A DNA stretch of 64,000 bases from Streptomyces sp. WM4235 (GTDB lineage Bacteria > Actinomycetota > Actinomycetes > Streptomycetales > Streptomycetaceae): the NCBI RefSeq assembly GCF_001279725.1, contig NZ_LGDE01000304.1, positions 17,417-81,416 of the forward strand, written 5' to 3'. The position numbers were made by a program, and so were the translations under genes. This document shows positions 54,777 through 64,000 of the stretch, piece by piece (the first letter of the stretch is position 1; each line of letters starts with the position of its first letter). Under the pieces are notes generated by a model. It ran no database searches, was not told where the DNA came from, and was given only the letters and a program-made list of their open reading frames with translations.

Positions 54777-55606
54777 TCGCGGAAGGCCGGGCGCGCGACT
54801 TCCGCGATCTCCCCCGGCAGCCAGTCCGTGGTCCGGGTGAAGCGGAAACCGAGCGCGGTGGCACGGGAGTTGTCCAGTGCGTAGCCCCGGTCGAAGGAGA
54901 ACGGCGACGCGGGCCCGCCCGCCCCGACCGTCCGGTAGCGGGGCCGTCGTCCCAGTCGTTCGCCGATCAGCTCGCAGAGTTCGGTGACGGTCAGGGCGCC
55001 GTGGGAGGCCGCGTCGACGGGGCCGGTGAAGCTCTCCTCGGCCGTCCAGCGCAGGAAGTCCGCGATCTCGTGGTGGTGGATGAAGGACGTGGGGTGCGGG
55101 GCCTCGTGGACGTCCACCGGGGCGCCGGAGCCGATCCGCTCGACGTAGTGCGCGAGCCTCCCGGTGAACTCGGCGGGCCCGCCGCCGAGGACGTGGGCGC
55201 TGCGTACGGCGACGAACGGGAACTCCGCGTCGGTCAGTTCCGCCTCGGCCTCTCGCTTGCCCCGCGCGTAGGCGGCCGCTTCGGGGGTGGGGGGCGCCGG
55301 GTCGTACACCTCCATGGTGGAGGTCATCACGTAACGCCCCGCGGTGCCCGCGAAGACACGGCGGGCGAGGGCGGCCTGCTCCGGCGTGTAGCAGACCTGG
55401 TCGAGGACGACGTCGAAGCTCCGCCGCCCCAGGGCCGTGCGCAGCCGCGCCTCGTCTTCGCGGTCGGCGACGAGGTGGCCGACACCGGGCGGCGGGGCGG
55501 CGGACCCCCGGTTGAGGACGGTGACCTGGTGGCCGGCGTCGCGGAGCGAGGTGACCAGGCGCCTGCCGAAGTACCGGCTCCCGCCGATGACCAAGAAATT
55601 TCGCAT
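54767..55606 (-). CDS. NAD-dependent epimerase/reductase (SDR family)
   Basis: 279 residues. A Rossmann start 'FLVIGGSRYFGRRLV' matches the GxxxxxG pattern of extended and atypical SDRs, similar to plant-type CSP41/UDP-sugar epimerase-like proteins in Streptomyces. The catalytic Tyr-x3-Lys appears as 'AYARGKREAE'. 'TSFIHHHEIADFL' is a typical substrate-loop segment. It is cytoplasmic and divergent from a LysR regulator 71 bp away, which may control it. Substrate unknown. Confidence 0.85.
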   Translation of the reverse strand: MRNFLVIGGSRYFGRRLVTSLRDAGHQVTVLNRGSAAPPPGVGHLVADREDEARLRTALGRRSFDVVLDQVCYTPEQAALARRVFAGTAGRYVMTSTMEVYDPAPPTPEAAAYARGKREAEAELTDAEFPFVAVRSAHVLGGGPAEFTGRLAHYVERIGSGAPVDVHEAPHPTSFIHHHEIADFLRWTAEESFTGPVDAASHGALTVTELCELIGERLGRRPRYRTVGAGGPASPFSFDRGYALDNSRATALGFRFTRTTDWLPGEIAEVARPAFRDHV

Positions 55607-55677
55607 GCCTTCGACTCTGCCGCTGTAGGGTCCCCCGCGGTACTGCTGTCTTGCTGAACCCGCCGTAAGGAAAACTG

Positions 55678-56604
55678 TTGATCGATGTGCAACGGCTGCG
55701 CGTGCTGCGCGCCGTGGCCGAACACGGCAGCTTCAACAAGGCGGCCGGCGCCCTGCGCCTGACCCCCTCCGCCGTCTCCCAACACATCGCGACACTGGAA
55801 CGAGGAGTCGGTCAGCCGGTGGTCGTGCGCGGCAGCCGCGGGATCACCCTCACCGAACCGGGACGGCTGCTGACGGAGGCCGCGGAGTCGATCTTCGCCG
55901 AACTGGACCAGGTACGGAACGCGATCGAGCGCCTCAGCGCGCCCCGCCCCCGCCTGACGGTCGCCACGTTCACCAGCGGGGGCCGGCACCTGCTGCCGGC
56001 GGCGTTGCCCCGGTTCGTGGCGGCGCACCCCGAGGTCGAACTGACGGTGCGGGAGGCCGAACCGGAGGCCGCGCTGCCGATGGTGCGCGACGGTGCGGCG
56101 GACCTCGCCCTCGGCTACCACTTCGACGAGCCCCTGCCCGTGCTGCCCGGAGTGGACTGGTCGCCGCTGATGGACGACCCCCTGTGGGTGGTACTGCCGC
56201 CCGACCACGCGCACGCGGGACGCGACTCGATCGCCCTGGCCGAACTGGCCGACGCACGCTGGGTGCTCGGCTGCCTCAGGACCGAGGCCTACCTGCGACG
56301 GTACGCGCAGCGGTCCGGCTTCGAGATCCGGATCTCGGCCTCCACCACCGACTACTTCTTCGCCCAGTCCCTGGTGGCGGCGGGCGTCGGCGTCTCGCTC
56401 GTTCCCCAGGTCGCCCTGGTCACCCCGCCCGACGCGCCCCGGCCGGGCCCCGCGGCCCCGTCCGGGGCGCCCGTCGCCGTACGGGTCGAACCTCCCCGCC
56501 CCACCCGACACCTCGGGCTGGCCACCGCGGGCCGGCGGGGCGCGCGGCCGTACCTCGACACCCTGACCGCCGCCCTGCGGGACGCGGCGAAGGAGCCCCG
56601 ATGA
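55678..56604 (+). CDS. LysR-family transcriptional regulator
   Basis: 308 residues, TTG start with TAAGGAAAA upstream. The helix-turn-helix 'LRVLRAVAEHGSFNKAAGAL' and 'LTPSAVSQHIATLERGVGQPV' is at residues 7-48. The effector domain begins near 90 ('PRLTVATFTSGGRHLLPAAL') and includes 'GADLALGYHFDE'-like contacts. It is divergent from the epimerase and coupled by ATGA to the LRV protein gene. LysR proteins normally bind between themselves and a divergent target, so the epimerase gene is the candidate target. Confidence 0.92.
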   Translation: MIDVQRLRVLRAVAEHGSFNKAAGALRLTPSAVSQHIATLERGVGQPVVVRGSRGITLTEPGRLLTEAAESIFAELDQVRNAIERLSAPRPRLTVATFTSGGRHLLPAALPRFVAAHPEVELTVREAEPEAALPMVRDGAADLALGYHFDEPLPVLPGVDWSPLMDDPLWVVLPPDHAHAGRDSIALAELADARWVLGCLRTEAYLRRYAQRSGFEIRISASTTDYFFAQSLVAAGVGVSLVPQVALVTPPDAPRPGPAAPSGAPVAVRVEPPRPTRHLGLATAGRRGARPYLDTLTAALRDAAKEPR

Positions 56605-58112
56605 ACCGTGTCCCGCACGGCCTCGCCGCCAATCCGAGCCTTCCCGCCTCCCTGGTGGACCGTCTGATCGCGCTCGCGGACGAGGACCTCGCCTCCGAAC
56701 TCGCCGAGCGCGGAGACCTCCGCCACGACCAGGTCGTGGCGCTCGCCGCCCGCGACGAGCACACCGCCCGGAGCCTCGCCTTCGCGGGCCTGCTGACCGC
56801 CGCCGACGTGGATCCCGTGGCCCGGCCGCTCACCGCGCTCGCCCTGCTCGACACGGGCGCGGGCCGACCCGAGTGGGCCCGGCTCCTCGCACGGCACCCG
56901 GTCGTGCGGCACCGGGAGGAGTTGGCCTCCTGCGCGGGTCTGCCGGACGACGTGATCGAGGCCCTGGCCGTCGACCCGGCCCTGGACGTGGTCCACGAAC
57001 TTGCCGCGTTCACGCCCGAGCCGGCGATGGCGGCCCGGCTCGCACGCCATCCGCACGCGCAGGTGCGGCGCGGGGTGGCGGTCAACGAGGCCACGCCGCC
57101 CGCCGTACTGGCCGCGCTGCTCACCGGCGAGGGCCTGCCCGCGGCGACCGCCTGCCTGGTCTGCGACAGCAAGCCGATCCCGTACGAGCACGACCCGAAC
57201 TGTCCCGATCCCGACTGCACGCTGTTCGGCGGGGCGGCGTGCGACGGCTCCCACCAGTCCACCGTGCACGACACGCTGCACGGGGTCCTGGGTAACCCCG
57301 CGACCCCACCGGACGTGGCGGCCCGATTCGTCGACCACCCCTCCCTCCTGCTGCGTTGGTCTCTCGCCGAGCGTCCCGGGCTGCCGCCCGAGGTGTACGC
57401 GCGACTGGCCCGGGATCCCGCACCGGGGGTCCGCGCGGCCGTGGCCGGCAATCCCGCGGTGGGCGACGAGACGCTCCGCACGATCGCCGCGGACCCCGAC
57501 CCGGCTGTGCGGCGCGCCCTGGCGCACCATCCCGCGCTGCCCCTGGACGTACTGACCACGCTGGCCGAGACGACCAGGCTCGGCTCCGCCACGCTGCCCC
57601 GGATCGCGGCCGCGTCGACCGACGAACTCCGCGAACTCGCCGCCGGCCGACCGTCCGTACGTGCCCTCGTGGCCGCCCGGCACGATCTGCCCCCGGATCT
57701 GCGCGATGCGCTCGCCGCCGACCCGGACGCGAAAGTGCTGAGGGCCGTCGCCCCGCACCCGGGCCTCACCGAGGAGCTGTTGCGCGCCATGGTCGCCACG
57801 CACGGCGTGGGGGTGCACGCGCGGGTGGCCGCCAACCCGGGTGCGCCCGGCGCCCTGCTGGAGGAACTGGCCCGGCAGGAACCGCCGGTACGACGGGCGC
57901 TGCGCGAGATCGCCGGACATCCGAACGCGACGGCCGGCGCACTGGCGCGCTGCCTGGGGGACCCGAGGGCCGCCGAGATCGCCGCCGCGCATCCCGCGCT
58001 GTCCCCCTCCCTCCTCGCCTCCCTGCTCACCGGACCCGACGAGGGCCTGGCCGAGGCCGCGGCCCGCAATCCCGCGCTGCCGCGCGAGGTCATGGAGGGG
58101 CTGGTCCCCTGA
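56601..58112 (+). CDS. Leucine-rich repeat variant (LRV)-type protein with a cysteine cluster
   Basis: 503 residues built of roughly 24-residue helical repeats such as 'HPAL..DVLTTLAE', 'DPDPAVRRALAHHPALPLDVL', 'GNPAVGDETLRTIAADPD' and 'HPGLTEELLRAMVATHG'. That is the LRV pattern. In the middle (about residues 183-215) the repeats are interrupted by a Cys-rich insert with 'CLVCDSK', 'DPNCPDPDC' and 'ACDGSH', which can ligate zinc or an iron-sulfur cluster. LRV proteins of Azotobacter carry an Fe-S cluster in a different position. It is coupled to the LysR gene. Function is unknown; probably protein binding. Confidence 0.8.
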   Translation: MNRVPHGLAANPSLPASLVDRLIALADEDLASELAERGDLRHDQVVALAARDEHTARSLAFAGLLTAADVDPVARPLTALALLDTGAGRPEWARLLARHPVVRHREELASCAGLPDDVIEALAVDPALDVVHELAAFTPEPAMAARLARHPHAQVRRGVAVNEATPPAVLAALLTGEGLPAATACLVCDSKPIPYEHDPNCPDPDCTLFGGAACDGSHQSTVHDTLHGVLGNPATPPDVAARFVDHPSLLLRWSLAERPGLPPEVYARLARDPAPGVRAAVAGNPAVGDETLRTIAADPDPAVRRALAHHPALPLDVLTTLAETTRLGSATLPRIAAASTDELRELAAGRPSVRALVAARHDLPPDLRDALAADPDAKVLRAVAPHPGLTEELLRAMVATHGVGVHARVAANPGAPGALLEELARQEPPVRRALREIAGHPNATAGALARCLGDPRAAEIAAAHPALSPSLLASLLTGPDEGLAEAAARNPALPREVMEGLVP

Positions 58113-58115
58113 GCC

Positions 58116-58397
58116 TCAGCCGGCGGGGACGGGGGCATCGGATCGGGTGAGCCCGCGCAGGGCCAGGACACCGCCGATCCCGGGCAGCAGGGCGAGTGCC
58201 GTGGTCGGCGGGGTACGTCTCGGGTCGCGGGCCACCGCGACCAGGGTGAACAGGTAGGCGCAGCCGTGCACGGGGCCGGCGAGCGAGGAGATCGACGCCA
58301 GGTGCACGGTGGCGAGGTTCACCAACAGGACGATGAACGAGCCCAGTTCGATGCCGGCGGCCGTGCGCAGCAGCCGTCCGGGGTGGGGCGCGCTCAC
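58116..58397 (-). CDS. Small membrane protein, DUF3817-like
   Basis: 93 residues from a GTG. Three hydrophobic segments ('GIELGSFIVLLVNLATVHLA', 'GPVHGCAYLFTLVAVA', 'ALALLPGIGGVLALRGL'). The 'GPVHG' motif resembles DUF3817 integral membrane proteins, though this one is short. It lies one base downstream of the DUF2269-like gene and is part of the same operon. Function unknown. Confidence 0.7.
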   Translation of the reverse strand: MSAPHPGRLLRTAAGIELGSFIVLLVNLATVHLASISSLAGPVHGCAYLFTLVAVARDPRRTPPTTALALLPGIGGVLALRGLTRSDAPVPAG

Positions 58398-58398
58398 C

Positions 58399-58896
58399 TC
58401 AGGCTCCCGTCGTCGAGCCGGGGCGGATGATCATGAGGATGGTCACCGTGACCCACAACAGGTTGAACGCGCCGGTGAGCATGGCCAGTCGGGCCGTATC
58501 GGTCCTCTCCACCGGCGCCGCACCCTCTTCCAGTCGGGCCACCAGGGCCTCCTGGCCCGGCAGGATCCGCAACGCGAGGATCGCGGCGGCGACGGCCGTG
58601 AGCACCATGGAGGCGATCAGCCAGGCATCGGTCAGCACCCCGAGGGAGGACGCGGTCGCGAGGCCGAACACCGGTACCGCCACGCCCATCGCGGCGTAGA
58701 CCCGACAGACGCGGTGCAACAGCCGTACCGCACCAACGCCGGACGCGGCGGACGCGCCGACCCCGGCGGCTGGTTCGCAGGACTCACCGGGTCGAACGCG
58801 CCGGGCGGCGGCCGGGAACATGCTCGCCGCGACGGTCACCGGCCCCACGGCGAGGATGGCCGCCACCACGTGCACGGCGAGCAGGAACGCGGTCAC
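58399..58896 (-). CDS. DUF2269-like integral membrane protein
   Basis: 165 residues from a GTG overlapping the stop of the DJ-1 fragment (GTGA). Four hydrophobic helices, the first at 'FLLAVHVVAAILAVGPVTVAA' (abridged pattern of DUF2269: H in the first helix). It is coupled to the following small membrane protein gene. Unknown function; both may once have been the tail of a DJ-1-family operon. Confidence 0.75.
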   Translation of the reverse strand: MTAFLLAVHVVAAILAVGPVTVAASMFPAAARRVRPGESCEPAAGVGASAASGVGAVRLLHRVCRVYAAMGVAVPVFGLATASSLGVLTDAWLIASMVLTAVAAAILALRILPGQEALVARLEEGAAPVERTDTARLAMLTGAFNLLWVTVTILMIIRPGSTTGA

Positions 58897-59000
58897 GGGG
58901 CGACGGTGGCGCCGAGCATGCCCGCCGCGTGCAAGACCTCGCAGGGGGCGATGACATCAAGGGGGTCGAATCCATCGAACAGGACGAACTGAACGTGCAT
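58893..59000 (-). pseudogene. 35-residue N-terminal fragment of a DJ-1/PfpI-family protein
   Basis: The sequence from ATG 58998-59000 reads 'MHVQFVLFDGFDPLDVIAPC' and then 'EVLHAAGMLGATVAP' before a stop. This is the first strand and helix of DJ-1/PfpI proteins, which are normally about 200 residues. The stop overlaps the DUF2269 gene start. The rest of the domain is absent, so the gene was truncated by a deletion, or a short translated leader remains that couples the membrane genes to their promoter. Confidence 0.8.
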
Positions 59001-59189
59001 GTCCGCTTGCCTCTTTCGCTTCGTGGGGTGTGCGCGACCCACGCTAGGAGGCTCGCCCGACTCCTCCCATGGGCAGAAATGACAAAGGGCAACGGGATCC
59101 CGCCAACCCTCTCCACCGGCTTCTTTCTCTTTCACAGGACCGTGACCTGCCTGTTCGAGCATGGCGGGAACCGAACTACCCTGGGTCGC

Positions 59190-60152
59190 ATGCATACCGT
59201 GGCGGTTCTCGCGCTGGACCATGTGGTGGCCTTCGACATCGCGACCCCCGTCGAGGCGTTCGGAAGGGCCCGACTGGCCGACGGACGGCTGCCCTACCGG
59301 ATCCGGGTGTGCGGAACCGGGGGCGAGGTGACCGCGAGCAACGCGTTCACGATCCGCGCCCCGTACGGATTGGACGCCCTGGCCGACGCCGACACCATCG
59401 TCGTGCCCGGCTGCGCGGAGGACGCCCCGCCGCCCGACCCGGCGGTACTGGAGGCCCTGCGCTCCGCGGCGGCGGCCGGGACCCGGATCGCCTCGATCTG
59501 CGCGGGCGCGTTCGTCCTCGCCGCGACCGGGCTGCTGGACGGACTGGCGGCGACGACCCACTGGATCGCGGCCGCGCGACTGGCCGAGGAGTTCCCGCTG
59601 GTCGACGTGCGTCCCGACGTGCTCTACGTCGACAACGGGCAGTTGCTCACCTCGGCGGGGGCGGCGGCCGGGCTGGACCTGTGCCTGCACATGATCCGGC
59701 GGGACTTCGGGTCGGCGGTCGCGGCGGACGCCGCGCGACTGTCGGTGATGCCGCTGGAACGGGAGGGCGGGCAGGCCCAGTTCATCGTTCACGCCCAACC
59801 CCCCGTGCCTCGTGGATCGCTGTTGGAGCCGGCGCTCTCCTGGATCGAGGACAACCTGGGGCGGGACCTCACCCTGGCCGCCATGGCCGCCCGGACCGGC
59901 ATGAGCGAGCGCACCTTCAGTCGCCGGTTCCGGGAGCAGACGGGGACCACTCCCTTGCAGTGGCTGCTGCGCGCCCGGGTCCGGCGGGCCCAGTTCCTGC
60001 TGGAGACCACCGAGTACGGCGTCGAGCGCATCGCCGCGCAGGCCGGGTTCGGCTCACCGACCGCGTTCCGGGAACGGTTCAAGCGGGTCGCCGGGATCAC
60101 CCCGCAGGCCTACCGCTCCTCCTTCCGCGGGACGCCCGCCGAGGTGCTGTGA
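59190..60152 (+). CDS. GlxA-family regulator (DJ-1/PfpI domain + AraC helix-turn-helix)
   Basis: 320 residues from ATG 59190. Residues 1-170 form a DJ-1/PfpI-like domain with the nucleophile-elbow region 'IASICAGAFVLAATGLLDG' (cysteine present). Residues about 215-315 form an AraC double helix-turn-helix ('LTLAAMAARTGMSERTFSRRF' abridged and 'GVERIAAQAGFGSPTAFRERF'). These regulators control diverse stress and metabolic genes. It is divergent from the DJ-1 fragment/DUF2269 operon and probably regulates it. Confidence 0.92.
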   Translation: MHTVAVLALDHVVAFDIATPVEAFGRARLADGRLPYRIRVCGTGGEVTASNAFTIRAPYGLDALADADTIVVPGCAEDAPPPDPAVLEALRSAAAAGTRIASICAGAFVLAATGLLDGLAATTHWIAAARLAEEFPLVDVRPDVLYVDNGQLLTSAGAAAGLDLCLHMIRRDFGSAVAADAARLSVMPLEREGGQAQFIVHAQPPVPRGSLLEPALSWIEDNLGRDLTLAAMAARTGMSERTFSRRFREQTGTTPLQWLLRARVRRAQFLLETTEYGVERIAAQAGFGSPTAFRERFKRVAGITPQAYRSSFRGTPAEVL

Positions 60153-60400
60153 TCCGCGCCGGCCGGATGCGCGGCTGATCGACGGCCGTCCGACGAACCC
60201 CGCGGGCCCTGCGGACCGGCGATGACGCAGGCTCGGAAATGTCCGGATTCGACGGACGTCGAAAGGCTTTGAGCCCGGCCGCCGTACCCCACGAGACTGG
60301 CGCCCGAAGCCGGGACGCACCGCGCACTCCACGGCCGCCCGTCCACCCGGACGGCGCGCCGCCCGGCGATCCGATCACCAGGTGAGGAGCACACCCGATC

Positions 60401-60946
60401 ATGCGCACCCCGCACCCCTTCGCCGTTCGTGCCGCAGTCGTCGCCGGCGCGGTCCTCTCGGCCGTCACCGTACTTGCCGCGCCTGCCCAGGCGAGGCCCG
60501 CCGAGTCGCCCGCCACCGGGGCCGCCATGACCTCGTTCAAGTCCCAGTACGTCAACATCGCCACCGGCAAGTGTCTGGACATCCGGGGTGGTTCACCTCG
60601 CGAGGACGCGCTCGTCCAGCAGTTCAACTGCAAGAACGAGGAGTACCAGAAGTTCTGGTCGGAGAGCGTCCTCGGTGACCCGGCGGTCGACATGAGGCCG
60701 GCGCACGTCTCCAACCTGTGTCTCCAACCGTCCGGCCTGGAGGCGGGGGCGACCATCATCCAGAAGGTCTGCAACTACTCCCCGGGCCAGCGCTGGGACT
60801 TCACCTGGGCGGACGGTCGCGCCACCGTCAAGAACCGGCTCACGGGCCTGTGCCTGGAGGACGCCGGCATGCCGTCCGGCAGTCGCCGCGAGGTGCGGCA
60901 GATGCCGTGCACCTCGGCGCCCGGCCAGCTCTGGACCACCCGCTGA
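60401..60946 (+). CDS. Secreted ricin-type beta-trefoil lectin domain protein
   Basis: 181 residues. Signal peptide 'RAAVVAGAVLSAVTVLAAP' ending 'AQA'. The remainder shows three ricin-B-like repeats: 'NIATGKCLDIRGGSPREDA' with 'VQQFNCKNEEYQKFW', 'SNLCLQPSGLEAGATIIQKV' with 'NYSPGQRWDF', and 'NRLTGLCLEDAGMPSGS' with 'PCTSAPGQLWTT'. The Q-x-W elements (here QKFW, QRWDF, QLW) are the fold markers. No catalytic domain is attached, so it binds sugars outside the cell. The 248-bp stretch before it carries only its promoter. Confidence 0.9.
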   Translation: MRTPHPFAVRAAVVAGAVLSAVTVLAAPAQARPAESPATGAAMTSFKSQYVNIATGKCLDIRGGSPREDALVQQFNCKNEEYQKFWSESVLGDPAVDMRPAHVSNLCLQPSGLEAGATIIQKVCNYSPGQRWDFTWADGRATVKNRLTGLCLEDAGMPSGSRREVRQMPCTSAPGQLWTTR

Positions 60947-61012
60947 TCCACCCGCTGATCCGTCCGCCGATCCACCTGGGACCCGGCCTGACCACGGCCG
61001 CCCGCCCGTCCC

Positions 61013-61744
<732 letters not shown>

Positions 61745-61968
61745 GGTGGGATCCCCCTCGGTTCGGCCGTCCGGGCGCGCCCGTGGGCGCCGCCCGCCGC
61801 ACGGCCGTTCAGCTGCTCGCGGCTGCTTCCGGCGGCCACGTTTCGACTACCTTCCGAATTTGCTCATCCGTCACATCCTTCGCGCAAGTACCTTCCGATA
61901 CGGGATCGAATCTGACAACATCGTCCGCTATCCGGGACCAGAGGTCCGGACGGGGGAGGAACAGGCAC
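61745..61968. promoter_or_regulatory. Divergent promoter region for the MacB-type ABC genes
   Basis: These 224 bases separate the divergent ATPase and permease genes. Positions about 61850-61930 are AT-richer (GTACCTTCCGATACGGGATC region) and are the likely promoter of the permease. No inverted repeat long enough to call was found. Confidence 0.45.
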
Positions 61969-64000
61969 ATGATCGGCTTCGTCGTGCGCCGGCTGCGCGG
62001 GCGACTACCGCTCGCCGCCGCCGTGCTGCTGACCGTACTCATCGCCACGACCGCGCTCAGCGCGCTGCTCGCCTTCTCCCGAGGGGTGGACGAGGCCGGG
62101 CTGCGACAGGCGATCCACGGTCCGGGGCGGGCCCGCACCACGGTGACGGTCACCGGCGAGCATCCGACGAGCAGCCGCGCCAAGGACGACGAGGCCGTAC
62201 GCGCCTTCGCCACCGGACTGTTCGGCGGGCTGCCGGTCGACGTCCGGAGCGTGGCGCGCAGCCGCGCGTACGGACTTCCCGGCCCCCGGGCCCCCGGCAA
62301 GGAAGCGGACCTGACCCTGCTCGCGGCCCTCGACCGGGATCGCGTACGACTCCTGTCCGGCGCGTGGCCCCGGCCGCTCGCGAACGCGTCCTCCCGCGTC
62401 GAGGTCGCCGTGCCCCAGGCGGCGCTGAACCGGCTCGGGTTGACCGCCGACGCGCTGCCCGCCGAGGTCGGACTCGACGACCGCTACGGCGGGACCCCGC
62501 TCACCGTCCGCGTGACCGGCGTCTACCGGGCGGCCGAACCGGACGCCCCGTACTGGCGGCTCGACCCGCTCGGCGGCCGGGAGCTCCAGGTCGGCGCGTT
62601 CACCACCTACGGCCCCCTGGTCACCGACGACTCCGCCTTCACCGCCGGCGGGCTCCCGCAGGACAGCCGCGCCGCCCTGCTGACGGCGGACTTCACCGCC
62701 GCCGGCGCCTCGGACATCGAGACGGTCCGAGCCGCCGCGACCCGTATCGACGCGCGCTCCCCGCTCGGCGCCCCGCTCACCGCCGCCGGGCTCAAGGCCA
62801 AGACCGAACTGCCCGATCTGCTGGCCGAGTTGACGTCGGCCCAGCGGGTCGCCCGCTCCACCCTGCTGGTCGGCGCCCTCCAGCTCGCGGTGCTCGCCGG
62901 CGCCGCCCTGCTGCTGGTGGCCCATCTGATGACGGGCCGCAAGGAGGTCGAGCGGATCCTGCTGACCGCCCGGGGCGCCTCCCGCCGCCGGCTCGGGCTG
63001 CTCACCGGCGTCGAGTCACTGCTGCTCGCCCTCCCCGCCGCCGTGCTCGCGCCGCTCCTCACCCCGCCACTGCTGCGCCTGGCCGGCCGGTTCGGGCCGC
63101 TGTCCCGGTTGTCCCTCGACCCCGCCGGCGCCTGGTCGCTGTGGCCGGTGGCGGTCGGCTGCGCGCTGTTCTGCGTACTGCTGACCACCCTGCCCGTCGT
63201 GCTCCGCGGGGCGGGCGCGTCCGTACTGCGCCGCAGTGGTTCCCGCCAGGCCGTCGTGGCCGGCGCCGCCCGCGCCGGCGGTGACCTCGCGCTGGTGGTC
63301 CTCGCCGTCCTGGCCTACGTCCAACTCGCCCGGTACAGCGGCGACGAGAGCCTCGCGGCGCGAGGCGACGGCCTGGGCGTCGACCCCGTGTTGGTCGCCG
63401 CGCCGACGCTCGCGCTGTGCGCGGGCACCGTGCTCGTCCTGCGGTTGCTGCCGTTCGCCGCCCGGCTGGGTGGCCGGGTCGCCGCGCGGGGCCGCGGCCT
63501 CGGCCCCGCGCTCGTCGGCTGGCAGTTGGCCCGCCGCCCCAAGCGGGCCACGGGGCCCGTGCTGTTGCTGGTCCTCGCCGTCTCCAGCGGGGTCCTCGCA
63601 CTGGGGCAGCACACCGCGTGGACCGACTCCCAGCACGACCAGGCCGATTTCATCACCGCGGGAGGGCTGCGGATCTCCGGCAGCGACCTGTCCGCGATGG
63701 GGCGGGCCGGCCGGTACTCCAGGCTGCCCGGCGGCGACAGGATGATCCCGGTCATCCGCGGCGAACACTCCCTGCCCGGTGAGCGGACCGGCACCCTGAT
63801 CGCGCTGGACGCTCCCGCCGCCGCCGAGCGGGTCCCGCTCCGGGAGGACCTGCGGGACGGGCTCGGCATGCGTGAACTGTTCGGGCCGCTCTCTCCGGCC
63901 GCCCCCGCCGCGAACGGGATCACCCTGCCCGGGCAGCCGCGACGGATCGACATCGACGTGTCCCTGGACTCCGCGGACGAGCCCGGCAGCCCCGGTATCG
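61969..64000 (+). CDS. FtsX-like ABC transporter permease (cut by right window edge)
   Basis: At least 677 residues and still open at the edge. ATG 61969 is preceded by GGGAGGA at eight bases. The first helix is 'LPLAAAVLLTVLIATTALSA'; a large external domain spans about 50-290; then helices near 'LLVGALQLAVLAGAALLLVAHL', 'LLLALPAAVLAPLLTPPLL' and onward, with a second external domain beginning near 550. This 4+4 or 8-helix layout with two external domains is that of MacB-type FtsX permeases. It probably works with the divergent ATPase at 61013. Confidence 0.85.
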   Translation, partial: MIGFVVRRLRGRLPLAAAVLLTVLIATTALSALLAFSRGVDEAGLRQAIHGPGRARTTVTVTGEHPTSSRAKDDEAVRAFATGLFGGLPVDVRSVARSRAYGLPGPRAPGKEADLTLLAALDRDRVRLLSGAWPRPLANASSRVEVAVPQAALNRLGLTADALPAEVGLDDRYGGTPLTVRVTGVYRAAEPDAPYWRLDPLGGRELQVGAFTTYGPLVTDDSAFTAGGLPQDSRAALLTADFTAAGASDIETVRAAATRIDARSPLGAPLTAAGLKAKTELPDLLAELTSAQRVARSTLLVGALQLAVLAGAALLLVAHLMTGRKEVERILLTARGASRRRLGLLTGVESLLLALPAAVLAPLLTPPLLRLAGRFGPLSRLSLDPAGAWSLWPVAVGCALFCVLLTTLPVVLRGAGASVLRRSGSRQAVVAGAARAGGDLALVVLAVLAYVQLARYSGDESLAARGDGLGVDPVLVAAPTLALCAGTVLVLRLLPFAARLGGRVAARGRGLGPALVGWQLARRPKRATGPVLLLVLAVSSGVLALGQHTAWTDSQHDQADFITAGGLRISGSDLSAMGRAGRYSRLPGGDRMIPVIRGEHSLPGERTGTLIALDAPAAAERVPLREDLRDGLGMRELFGPLSPAAPAANGITLPGQPRRIDIDVSLDSADEPGSPGI

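Overview
The window is high-GC actinobacterial chromosome. A rodlin, a complete conservon (kinase, roadblock, DUF742, GTPase, two P450s), a DasR-type site before a GH19 chitinase, a LAL-type LuxR regulator and a DUF5302 protein together point to Streptomyces or a very close relative. Genes are dense, with many ATGA/GTGA stop-start overlaps and several GTG/TTG starts. No rRNA, insertion sequence, CRISPR array or prophage structural gene was seen.

Layout. 1-3145: ohr/ohrR peroxide-resistance pair, then a MarR regulator divergent from an MFS exporter. 3383-16080: five large genes (DUF4132 protein, a 1651-residue unknown protein, MoxR AAA+ ATPase, DUF5682-VWA fusion, SWIM zinc-finger protein) that resemble the E. 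coli yehI-L-M-P-Q locus. 16386-19565: secreted HNH nuclease, small proteins, rodlin and chitinase. 19555-28070: LAL regulator, S8 protease, DUF1838, DUF1996, and an ECF sigma/anti-sigma pair. 28170-29212: a DUF7873-like gene followed on the same strand by two tRNA-like genes whose halves are in the wrong order (3' half, short linker, 5' half). 29306-34681: the conservon. 35139-41214: three ATP-grasp proteins, an EamA transporter, a 40-residue secreted peptide, a frameshifted alcohol dehydrogenase and a GOLPH3-like protein. 40940-44953: two alpha/beta hydrolases (one with an eroded end), minisatellites and a broken SurE gene. 45016-48983: DUF2330 protein, a DeoR regulator and its divergent MFS partner with twin operators. 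49031-54776: a binding-protein ABC importer with HAD hydrolase and divergent GntR regulator, possibly for a phosphonate. 54767-64000: epimerase, LysR, LRV-repeat protein, small membrane proteins, a DJ-1 fragment, a GlxA-type regulator, a ricin-type lectin, and a divergent ABC ATPase/permease pair cut by the window edge.

The most unusual content is at 28170-28429. Each of two tandem elements has a complete T arm and acceptor 3' strand first, then a linker of a few bases, then a complete acceptor 5' strand and D arm. The acceptor strands pair with each other inside each element, the anticodon stem is formed between the two outer ends, and a further helix extends beyond the anticodon loop. This is the layout of circularly permuted tRNA genes, which I know from algae and archaea but not from bacteria. 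They lie directly downstream of a protein gene and probably on its transcript. The second notable system is the MoxR-VWA-SWIM locus.

All assignments come from reading the sequence. No database search or folding program was run, so family names are recognition calls and confidence values reflect that.
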